Shown one piece after another: positions 1-5,228 of a stretch of 8,177 nucleotides of DNA. The notes below the pieces were generated by a model. It did no database searches. It was not told the origin of the DNA and saw only the letters and a program-made list of their open reading frames with translations. Location of the stretch: NCBI GenBank assembly GCA_012510865.1, contig JAAZHF010000191.1:1-8177 (forward strand). Direction: 5' to 3'. How positions within the stretch are numbered: the stretch's first letter is position 1; each line of letters opens with the position of its first letter. The translations under genes and the position numbers were made by a program. The stretch comes from Gammaproteobacteria bacterium. Its GTDB lineage: Bacteria; Pseudomonadota; Gammaproteobacteria; Xanthomonadales; Xanthomonadaceae.

Positions 1-64
1 AAAGCACGTCGGTGACCTTCGACGTCGCGGATCTTCGCGACGTCGAAGGTCACCGACGTGCTTT
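1..64. repeat. Perfect 29-bp inverted repeat at the left edge
   Basis: Bases 1-29 are the exact reverse complement of 36-64, separated by the six bases GATCTT (30-35). The left arm begins at base 1, so the repeat may extend beyond the window. It lies inside the azurin coding sequence, and the azurin reading fails exactly at the repeat centre. A fold-back chimera or contig-end artefact is the most likely cause; a real palindromic rearrangement is the alternative. It does not look like a terminator, since no T tract follows either arm. Confidence 0.95.
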
Positions 65-614
65 CGCCCCCCCCGATCATCTCCGTGGCGGCGATGACGC
101 GCTCGTCCCCGGCCTTGAGGTAGCCGGCGGAGGCACCTGCCGAGATGCCGTCGGCGGCCACGCCCGCCATGTCCGGGGTCGAGGTGACCACGACGTTGTG
201 GCCCATCGCCGCCTCGGGCAGCCGGCCGACGTGGGTGAGGTTGATCGTGAACTCGGCGCAGCTGGACGGGACCGTGATCGAGGAGACGTTGTACTGCATC
301 TGGTCGTTGCCCTCGACGTCCACCGAGCAGCCACCGGCCGCGGGCTGGGCGGCGTCGGCGGTCGCCGTGTCGCCTGGCGCCGCCGCGGTGCCGTCCGCGG
401 GCGTGGTGCCGTCGGCCGCGGCGGTGCCGTCGACAGGCGCCGGGTAGCCCGCGTCGGGAGCGGTCGTCGCGTCGTCGGTGCCGGGGGTGGTGCCGGCGGT
501 GGCGTCGGGCGTGGATGCCGGCGGGGCGGCGGTGTCCGGCGCACGGGAATCATCGCCGCAGGCGGCAAGGGCGAGCGCGCAGGCGGCGGCAAGCAGGGTG
601 GCATGCAGTTTCAT
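1..614 (-). CDS. Lipid-anchored azurin (blue copper protein), 3' part missing
   Basis: Azurins are small type-1 copper proteins that shuttle electrons in the periplasm. Start is ATG at 614, with GAGG at 621-624 six bases upstream. Residues 1-19 form a lipoprotein signal with lipobox L16-A-A-C19. Residues 20-95 are an Ala/Pro/Thr/Asp-rich linker. The azurin domain starts at C96 and aligns without gaps to Pseudomonas azurin with offset 93: C96 and C119 match the Cys3-Cys26 disulfide, NDQMQ (103-107) is conserved, and H139 in MGHN is copper ligand His46. Agreement continues to FDVAKI (190-195). Then, in the same frame, the reading turns into the reverse complement of the preceding bases and no longer resembles azurin. 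The remaining ligands (Cys112, His117, Met121) are therefore absent. The trustworthy part is 30-614; I expect about 25-30 further residues in the real gene. The lipoprotein layout recalls the lipid-modified azurin Laz of Neisseria. Family call is sure; the left end is not. Confidence 0.9.
   Translation of the reverse strand, partial: MKLHATLLAAACALALAACGDDSRAPDTAAPPASTPDATAGTTPGTDDATTAPDAGYPAPVDGTAAADGTTPADGTAAAPGDTATADAAQPAAGGCSVDVEGNDQMQYNVSSITVPSSCAEFTINLTHVGRLPEAAMGHNVVVTSTPDMAGVAADGISAGASAGYLKAGDERVIAATEMIGGGESTSVTFDVAKIRDVEGHRRA
378..431 (-). repeat. Three tandem 18-base units in the azurin linker
   Basis: Three in-frame 18-base units at 414-431, 396-413 and 378-395 each begin with the same nine bases, GACGGCACC on the minus strand. 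They encode DGTAAA, DGTTPA and DGTAAA (residues 62-79). They sit in the disordered linker between the lipidated Cys19 and the azurin domain, where copy number could vary between strains and change tether length. Confidence 0.8.
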
Positions 615-693
615 CAATCACCTCGAACACGTGGAAACCGGGTGATGATGGCCCGCCGGGACCTTTCGCGCGCGTGAAGGCCCCCGCGGGCGC
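615..693 (-). other. Gap between DUF6522-like gene and azurin, with a bulged stem-loop
   Basis: On the minus strand GGGCCTT (about 676-683) can pair with AAGG-T-CCC (about 658-665) with one bulged T, and GCCCGC (651-656) can pair with GCGGGC (686-691) outside it. No T tract follows. The azurin ribosome binding site GAGG (621-624) lies downstream. I see no convincing promoter, so co-transcription with the upstream gene is possible. Confidence 0.3.
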
Positions 694-963
694 TCAGCCG
701 CCGGTGGCCGACTGCGAGGGATGGTCGACCGGGCGGCCGTCCGCGTCCACGACCAGGCGCACGCGCCGGCCACCGTGGTAGAAGGTCGCGCGGTACAGGC
801 CGGCGTCGTCCCCGGTCCCGCGCTCGCAGAGCACGCTGACCTTCCGGGTCGACATCAGTTCGCGGAAGGCGTCCACGTCCAGGCCGAGCCCGCCCGCCAC
901 GAGGCCGGCGTCGATCTCGATCTCCGGCGTTTCGGCCAGCTGGATGGGAATGTCGTGCGGCAC
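694..963 (-). CDS. Small DUF6522-like protein of unknown function
   Basis: An 89-residue acidic protein with no signal peptide or membrane segment, so probably cytoplasmic. I read the start as GTG at 963 because GGAGG (969-973) lies five bases upstream. The reading resembles the family I know as DUF6522: an Ile/Glu-rich first strand (IEIDAGLVAGGLGLD, 15-29), then VSVLCERGTGDDAGLYRATF (42-61) and a Val-rich strand with a DADG turn (RLVVDADGRP). The CERG..D.GLYR..F core is its clearest feature. The single Cys46 sits in that core and could bind a metal or a partner, but nothing here proves this. It lies 79 bases upstream of azurin on the same strand, so the two may be co-transcribed, although a possible stem-loop lies between them. 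I assign no function; the family name is from memory of the pattern. Confidence 0.75.
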   Translation of the reverse strand: MPHDIPIQLAETPEIEIDAGLVAGGLGLDVDAFRELMSTRKVSVLCERGTGDDAGLYRATFYHGGRRVRLVVDADGRPVDHPSQSATGG

Positions 964-1040
964 GGCGGCCTCCTGCGCGGGAAGGGTCCCGGGAAGGGTC
1001 TCATCGCCTGCGCGCCGGCCGCATTGACCTGGGTCAGGGA

Positions 1041-1057
1041 CGCGGCTCCGGGCCGCG
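1041..1057 (-). other. GC-rich hairpin just after the 95-residue gene
   Basis: CGCGGC (1041-1046) and GCCGCG (1052-1057) can pair around a five-base loop, starting two bases past the stop codon of the minus-strand gene. No T tract follows (the minus strand continues TCCCTGACC), so it is at best a weak or Rho-assisted end. In DNA this GC-rich, such stems also arise by chance. Confidence 0.3.
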
Positions 1058-1059
1058 GG

Positions 1060-1347
1060 TCAGGACTTCGCGGCCTTGGTGGCCCTGGCGGTCTTCGCCG
1101 CCTTCGCGGCGGTCGTGGTCTTGCGGCTGCTGGTGCGCGAGACGTAGGGGCGGATCGGGGTGTTGCCCAGCACCTCGATGCGGCCGCCGGACTTCTTGAA
1201 GGCCGCGAGGTCGGCGGCGATCCGCTGGCTGGTCAGCTGGGCGGCGTTGTTGCGCGAGCTGCTGCTGCTGGACGAGCGGCGCAGCGGCGCGGAGGCGCGG
1301 GCGCGGGCGGGGGTATCGGTCTTCTTCTGGGCGTTGCTGCGGGACAT
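1060..1347 (-). CDS. Small basic protein with Ser tract and histone-like Lys/Ala tail
   Basis: A 95-residue, strongly basic protein. ATG at 1347 is chosen because AGGAG lies five to six bases upstream; an in-frame ATG at 1413 has no good ribosome binding site. Three parts are visible. Residues 1-35 are a low-complexity Ser/Arg/Ala head with seven consecutive serines (25-31) encoded partly by an AGC run. Residues 36-68 are a probably folded core with a predicted helix (LTSQRIAADLAAFKKSG, 38-54) followed by GGRIEVLGNTPIRP (54-67). Residues 69-95 form a Lys/Ala/Thr/Arg tail ending in AKAAKTARATKAAKS, like the C-terminal tails of histone H1-like bacterial proteins. The helix-then-GG-x-I pattern recalls cores of other small gammaproteobacterial and phage proteins of unknown function, by memory only. 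Nucleic acid binding is a reasonable inference from charge and tail. No acidic or membrane regions are seen. Confidence 0.75.
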   Translation of the reverse strand: MSRSNAQKKTDTPARARASAPLRRSSSSSSSRNNAAQLTSQRIAADLAAFKKSGGRIEVLGNTPIRPYVSRTSSRKTTTAAKAAKTARATKAAKS

Positions 1348-1662
1348 CTCGGCTCCTGTATGGGTGGCCCGGCCGCGGACGAGGCGGACCGCGGGCCTGC
1401 GGAGGGCGGCCATGGGCAGGGCGGGGCGTCGGCCCCGTGAAGCTTGGCGGTGCGCAGGGGCACCTGGGAGGGACTGCCGGACCAGGACGCGGAGCCCCGG
1501 ACAGGGGGATCACGTCCTTGCGGACATGTTACGGAATCGCACATTAACAAAACGTTCGCGCGGCCTTGACAATCGCCGGGGTCGGGGGCAGGCGACCTGC
1601 GCCGGAAGGGTGCGTTCGTGGGCAACGCAGCCGGCATGGAGACCGGCCGCAGCCGGCCGGCG
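1348..1662. other. 315-base gene-free stretch upstream of the 95-residue gene
   Basis: No frame here has both a plausible start and a coding pattern. Small GC-rich hairpins are visible: 1422-1427 with 1432-1437, 1449-1453 with 1460-1464, and a 7-bp stem 1643-1649 with 1654-1660 just past the methyltransferase stop. Bases 1524-1575 are much richer in A and T than the surroundings and hold the promoter-like elements listed separately. If those are real, the 95-residue gene has a leader of roughly 190 bases. Confidence 0.5.
1543..1572 (-). promoter_or_regulatory. Candidate sigma-70 promoter on the minus strand
   Basis: On the minus strand, TTGTCA (1567-1572, five of six to the -35 consensus) is followed after 18 bases by GTTAAT (1543-1548, four of six to the -10 consensus). 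It lies in the only clearly AT-rich island of the left half and points toward the 95-residue gene. Transcription would start near 1536. Spacing and composition support it; the -10 is weak. Confidence 0.4.
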
Positions 1663-2313
1663 TCACTCCTCGCGGGTGAAGCGGAGGATCCGGCCCTGCA
1701 CCGGGGGCCCGTCGCCGAGGGCCACGTCGATCCGTTCGTGGGCGAAGCCCTGGGCCTCGAGCAGCCGCGCGGCGGCGCCGCTGTATCCGCGCCCGGGATC
1801 GGCGACCAGGACCTCGGCCCGCCCGCGGGCATGCCTCTCCACGACCCCGGCCAGCAGCTCCGCGTGGCCGCGCTCGTAAAGCACGTCGCTGGCGATGATG
1901 AGGTCGAACTCCCCCAGCGACGGCAGCGGCTGCTCCCAGTCGAGCTGGCGGTAGTGCACCGCCGGCAGCCCGTTGAGCGCCGAGTTGTAGGCGATGAAGG
2001 CCTCCGCGAGCGGATGGATGTCGGACGCGACCACGTCCGCCCCCCGGCGCTGCAGCACCAGGCTGGCCAGGCCGATGCCGCAGCCGGCCTCGAGGATGCG
2101 CCTGCCCTGGATGTCGATGGAGTCGACCGCTTCGGCGAGCAGGCGGCCGGACGGCCAGAGCTGGCCGAAATGGCTCCACTGGGCCGAGGAAATGCCGAGC
2201 CGCGCACCGTGCCCATCGGGATCGGCGAACTGCTGGCGGTCGCTGAGGACGCGCAGGCGATAGTCGTGCGCGCCGACCCGGACGGTCATCGTCCGGGTGG
2301 AGTAGCCGGGCAT
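1663..2313 (-). CDS. Class I SAM-dependent methyltransferase, protein-lysine-methyltransferase-like
   Basis: A 216-residue soluble protein, probably transferring methyl from S-adenosylmethionine to a protein side chain. ATG at 2313 follows AAAGGGGGG (2319-2327); ATG at 2289 (residue 9) is a possible alternative. The Rossmann-like methyltransferase core is clear: FGQLWPSGRLLAE (49-61), motif I ILEAGCGIG (73-81), the acidic ribose-binding residue D98 in VVASDIHP, then N110 and N114, LDW (124-126), and motif IV FDLIIASDVLYE (136-147). The D-x-x-Y of DVLYE (D143, Y146) and the W-P/D-S segment before motif I are typical of the METTL20/METTL21 (Methyltransf_16) group of protein-lysine methyltransferases. 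The substrate cannot be read from sequence. It lies 135 bases after the EAL gene on the same strand, with hairpins between, so operon membership is uncertain. Fold is confident; lysine specificity is inference. Confidence 0.85.
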   Translation of the reverse strand: MPGYSTRTMTVRVGAHDYRLRVLSDRQQFADPDGHGARLGISSAQWSHFGQLWPSGRLLAEAVDSIDIQGRRILEAGCGIGLASLVLQRRGADVVASDIHPLAEAFIAYNSALNGLPAVHYRQLDWEQPLPSLGEFDLIIASDVLYERGHAELLAGVVERHARGRAEVLVADPGRGYSGAAARLLEAQGFAHERIDVALGDGPPVQGRILRFTREE

Positions 2314-2389
2314 CGGGGCCCCCCTTTCGAGGCGCTGGCCGCATGGCCGCGCGGTGGGAGGATGCGCCGCCGGTCGGGCGGGGCGCGCT

Positions 2390-2442
2390 GGGTGCCGGTG
2401 TTTCCGGCACCCTTCGAGGGTAGCAGACCCGGGCCGCCCGGG
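2390..2442 (-). other. Cluster of overlapping hairpins between EAL gene and methyltransferase gene
   Basis: Three stems lie just after the EAL stop codon, in order of minus-strand transcription: CCCGGG/CCCGGG (2437-2442 with 2428-2433, loop of three), ACCCT/AGGGT (2417-2421 with 2409-2413, loop of three), and a perfect 9-bp stem 2404-2412 with 2390-2398 (loop of five). The last two share 2409-2412 and exclude each other. No T tract follows. They may act as an RNA processing or partial termination site, or be chance in GC-rich DNA. Confidence 0.45.
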
Positions 2443-2448
2443 CGCCGC

Positions 2449-4146
2449 TCAGGCCCGTGCGTGCAGCAGGGCGAGGAAGTCCGCGGGCGACATCGGGCGA
2501 TGGAGGGCATAGCCCTGGCCGATGTCGCAGCCGGCGCGCATCAGCCAGTCGCGCGTGGCCTCGTCCTCGATGCCTTCGGCCGCGACCTTCGCGCCCAGCT
2601 CGTGCCCCAGGTGGATGGTGGCGCGCACGATCGCACGGTCGGAGTGCGAGGCCAGCAGCGCGCCCACGAACGAGCGGTCGATCTTCAGCTCGTCGGGCCC
2701 GAGGCGGCGCAGGTTCACCAGCGACGAGTGCCCGGCGCCGAAGTCGTCGACCGAGATCCGGATGCCGTGGGCGCGCAGCCGCGGCAGCGCCACCGCCACC
2801 CGCTCGGGCTCGCGCATGACCTCGGTCTCGGTGACCTCGAGCATCAGCGAAGGACCGCCGCCGCTGCACGCCTCGAGGATCGCGTCGACCAGGGCGGAGT
2901 CGGCGAGGTCGTTGGCCGAGACGTTGATGGAGACGTGCAGCCTGCCCGCAGCGACCGGCCAGTCGCGGCCATGCTCGAGGCCGCGGCGCACGAGGTGGAG
3001 CGTCATCTCGCCGATGCAGCCCATCCTCTCGGCCATGGGCACGAAGGCATCGGGAGCGAGCGGCCCAAGCCGCGGATGGTCCCAGCGCGCGAGCAGTTCG
3101 GCGCCGATCACGCGGCCGCTGCGGAGGTCGACCTTGGGCTGCAGGGCGAACCCGAGGCTGCCCGCGGCGATCGACTCGCGCAGCTCCGCCATCAGCTGCG
3201 GGTCGGGCACGATCGGCGGGCTGCCGCGCGCGGCCGCGGGGCGCGTCCGGTCGCGCCCGCGCGACAGCCAGGTCAGGCCGCCGAGCAGGACCGCGGCCAG
3301 CGCGCCCAGGATCCAGAGCGTCGCCGGGGCCGGGCGCGGCCCGCCGGCGCGGTCCGGCGGCGCGGGACCGCCGATCCATTCGACGTAGAGCCGGTTCTGC
3401 ACGCCGTCGCGGCGCAGGTGCTCGAGCGAGTCGTTGATCCTGGCGGCCAGCCGCTCGTTCCCCCGCGCCAGGCCGAACACGTACTTGCGCTCGAGCAGCG
3501 GCGGGCTCAGGGCGACGATCCCCGGCAGGTGCGAGTTCTGGATCGCGTGGTAGCCGATCCCGGTCGGAGCCAGCGCATAGTCGGCGCCGCCGCGCGCGAC
3601 GAGGGCGAGGGTCTCCGCCTCGTTGTCGAGGGCGATGATGGTGACGCCCGGGCGGTCGAGTTCGCGCAGCGCTTCCCAGGCGAGGCCGGACTCCTGCACT
3701 GCGACGCGGACGTTGGCCAGCGCTTCCAGGGACTCGACGGTCGGCGTTTCGTAGTGGCCGAAGAGGCCGTGGTGGCGGAGCAGGATCGGCTCGGTGAACA
3801 CGAAGCGCCGGCTGCGGGCTTCCGACCAGAACATGGGAACCAGGTCCACGTCGCCGCGCTCCAGGCCCTCCAGTGCGTCGCCCCAGTCGCCGAGTTCGAA
3901 CGCGGCGTCCATGCCCAGGTCGTCGGCGATCGCGCGCGTCAGGGCGACGTCGAATCCGTCGGCGTGGCCCGCGTCGTCGAGGAAGTGGTACGGCGGATAG
4001 TCGGCGTCACCGCCGAAGCGCAGGGTGGGGCGCGCGTCGCCGCCGGCGGCGGACGCCGGCTGCGCCGTCGACAGCGCAAGGACGGCGGCCAGCAGCGGCA
4101 GCCATGCCCGGCGAGCCCAAGACGTCCCCGTCGCGTCCCCAGCCAT
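2449..4146 (-). CDS. Membrane c-di-GMP phosphodiesterase with periplasmic SBP_bac_3 sensor domain and EAL domain
   Basis: Predicted to cleave c-di-GMP to pGpG in the cytoplasm under control of a ligand in the periplasm. ATG at 4146 (565 residues) is preferred over GTG at 4185 because GGAAGG (4153-4158) sits six bases upstream. Residues 1-33 look like a signal peptide or first membrane segment ending ASA. Residues about 40-258 match amino-acid-binding solute-binding proteins (SBP_bac_3): DADYPPYHF near the start and SEARSRRFVFTEP, whose R111 aligns with the ligand Arg of HisJ-type proteins. A membrane segment lies at about 275-294. The EAL domain (about 317-562) has E350 (ELL form of the signature), N408, E437, E440, D467, D468, K488, E524, E527 and Q544. 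Spacings match RocR almost exactly, so I expect activity. There is no GGDEF domain. It is divergent from azlC. Confidence 0.92.
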   Translation of the reverse strand: MAGDATGTSWARRAWLPLLAAVLALSTAQPASAAGGDARPTLRFGGDADYPPYHFLDDAGHADGFDVALTRAIADDLGMDAAFELGDWGDALEGLERGDVDLVPMFWSEARSRRFVFTEPILLRHHGLFGHYETPTVESLEALANVRVAVQESGLAWEALRELDRPGVTIIALDNEAETLALVARGGADYALAPTGIGYHAIQNSHLPGIVALSPPLLERKYVFGLARGNERLAARINDSLEHLRRDGVQNRLYVEWIGGPAPPDRAGGPRPAPATLWILGALAAVLLGGLTWLSRGRDRTRPAAARGSPPIVPDPQLMAELRESIAAGSLGFALQPKVDLRSGRVIGAELLARWDHPRLGPLAPDAFVPMAERMGCIGEMTLHLVRRGLEHGRDWPVAAGRLHVSINVSANDLADSALVDAILEACSGGGPSLMLEVTETEVMREPERVAVALPRLRAHGIRISVDDFGAGHSSLVNLRRLGPDELKIDRSFVGALLASHSDRAIVRATIHLGHELGAKVAAEGIEDEATRDWLMRAGCDIGQGYALHRPMSPADFLALLHARA

Positions 4147-4230
4147 TCGTCCCCTTCCGATGGACCGCCCGGAGAGTATTAGCACTTTTGCGGCATGCGT
4201 GGGCGTCGGGCGGCGACCTACAATCGGCGG
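4147..4230. promoter_or_regulatory. Divergent promoter region between the EAL gene and azlC
   Basis: These 84 bases must serve both outward-facing genes. On the plus strand TACAAT (4219-4224, five of six to TATAAT) ends six bases before the azlC ATG at 4231, so the transcript would begin at or next to the start codon. No good -35 is seen 16-18 bases upstream. On the minus strand AATACT (4174-4179, four of six) within an AT-rich patch is a weaker -10 candidate for the EAL gene. I see no clear operator. Confidence 0.45.
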
Positions 4231-4902
4231 ATGCAGTTGGAAATGACGCCCGCCGTGCGCATCGGCCTTTCGGTCGCCATCGCCACCGGCCTGTACGGGG
4301 TGTCCTTCGGCGCGCTCGGCGTCGCCGCGGGGCTGGACGTGCTGCAGGTGGTCGCGCTCAGCGCGCTGATGTTCACCGGCGGCTCGCAGTTCGCCTATAT
4401 CGGCGTGGTCGCGGGCGGTGGCGGCGGCGCCGCGGCGCTAGGCGCCGCCACCCTGCTTGGCGTGCGCAACGCGGTGTACGGCGTGCAGGTCAACCGCATG
4501 CTGCGGCCGCGCGGCTGGCGCAGGCTGGCCGCGGCGCAGGTCTGCATCGACGAGTCGACCGCGACCGCGGTCGGCCAGCGCGATCCGGACGAGCAGCGCC
4601 GCGGCTTCTGGGCCGCCGGCCTCGGGATCTACCTGCTGTGGAACCTCTGCACCGCGGCCGGCGCGCTGCTCGGCGACGCTCTCGGCGATCCGCGCCGCTG
4701 GGGCCTCGACGGTGCCGCGGTGGCGGCGTTCCTGGGCCTGCTCTGGCCGCGGCTCTCGTCGCGCGAGCCGGTTGCGATCGCCGCGGCCTGCGCGCTGGCG
4801 ACGGTCCTGGCGGTGCCGTTCGCGCCGCCCGGCGTGCCCATCCTCGTGGCCGCGGCGGTGGCCGGCGCCTGGGGCTGGTTCGCCCGGCCGGAGGCGCGCT
4901 GA
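4231..4902 (+). CDS. azlC: AzlC-family branched-chain amino acid exporter, large subunit
   Basis: Inner-membrane large subunit of a two-part exporter; the AzlCD/BrnFE family exports branched-chain amino acids and some analogues. ATG at 4231 gives 223 residues. An upstream in-frame ATG at 4195 would add 12 Arg-rich residues and would lie before the best -10 element, so I rejected it. Family marks: LYGVSFGALGVAAGL (21-35), the MFTGGSQFAYIG segment (47-58), GVRNAVYG (77-84, equivalent to the usual NxRHxLYG) and CIDESTA (105-111). Several hydrophobic membrane segments follow, at about 124-148, 161-175 and 181-217. A glycine run (62-66) gives a very GC-rich stretch at about 4411-4449. No good ribosome binding site is seen, which fits a leaderless message. 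The stop overlaps the azlD start by one base, so the pair is translationally coupled. Export direction is inferred from the family. Confidence 0.92.
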   Translation: MQLEMTPAVRIGLSVAIATGLYGVSFGALGVAAGLDVLQVVALSALMFTGGSQFAYIGVVAGGGGGAAALGAATLLGVRNAVYGVQVNRMLRPRGWRRLAAAQVCIDESTATAVGQRDPDEQRRGFWAAGLGIYLLWNLCTAAGALLGDALGDPRRWGLDGAAVAAFLGLLWPRLSSREPVAIAAACALATVLAVPFAPPGVPILVAAAVAGAWGWFARPEAR

Positions 4903-5204
4903 TGTCGCAGTGGGGATGGATCCTGCTGGCCAGCGCGGCCGCCTTCGCGACCAAGTTCGCCGGATTCCTGGTGCCGCCGCACTGGCTCGACGGCCCCCGC
5001 GCCCGGGCCGCCGCGATGTCGCTGACCGTCGGCCTGCTGGCCTCGCTCACCGCCGTCAACGCCTTCGCCGAGGGACGCGCGCTGGTGCTGGACGCGCGCG
5101 CGGGCGCGCTGCTTGCCGCCGCCGCCGCGCTGGCGCTGCGGCTTCCCTTCCTGGCGGTCGTGGTGGTCGGCGCCGCCGCGGCGGCGGTCCTGCGCCTGCT
5201 TTGA
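4902..5204 (+). CDS. azlD: AzlD-family branched-chain amino acid exporter, small subunit
   Basis: A 100-residue membrane protein, the small partner of AzlC. ATG at 4902 overlaps the last base of the azlC stop (TGATG), and GGAGG (4890-4894) inside azlC lies seven bases upstream, a textbook coupled start. Hydrophobic segments are at about 4-22, 36-57 and 66-99. The sequence from TKFAGFLVPPHWLDG (17-31) through MSLTVGLLASLTAV (39-52) fits AzlD proteins, which usually have a short loop before the second segment and about 100 residues in all. The C-terminal third is almost pure Ala/Leu/Val and carries no recognisable motif. The gene ends 24 bases before the stop of the convergent peroxiredoxin gene, with no clear terminator between them. 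Assignment rests on size, topology, coupling to AzlC and these segments. Confidence 0.88.
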   Translation: MSQWGWILLASAAAFATKFAGFLVPPHWLDGPRARAAAMSLTVGLLASLTAVNAFAEGRALVLDARAGALLAAAAALALRLPFLAVVVVGAAAAAVLRLL

Positions 5205-5228
5205 CCGCGCCGCGGACGGGAAGGGCCC

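Noticed and set aside
1..64. Inverted repeat as a terminator or attachment site
   Set aside because: There is no T tract, and it lies inside the azurin coding region where the protein alignment fails at its centre, so an artefact or rearrangement fits better.
12..677. Plus-strand open frame across the azurin gene
   Set aside because: Arg/Gly repeats only. The minus strand encodes azurin with its signal peptide, disulfide Cys pair and His ligand.
1566..1571. Perfect TTGACA on the plus strand
   Set aside because: No -10 lies 16-18 bases downstream (CAGGCG at 17) and no plus-strand gene follows.
1618..4182. Very long open frame on the plus strand opposite the methyltransferase and EAL genes
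   Set aside because: The minus strand carries complete conserved domains over the same span. The plus reading is Arg/Ala/Gly-rich with no family pattern, as expected opposite GC-rich genes.
4423..4449. 9-bp inverted repeat inside azlC
   Set aside because: It falls in codons for Gly/Ala runs in GC-rich coding sequence, which readily produce such stems.
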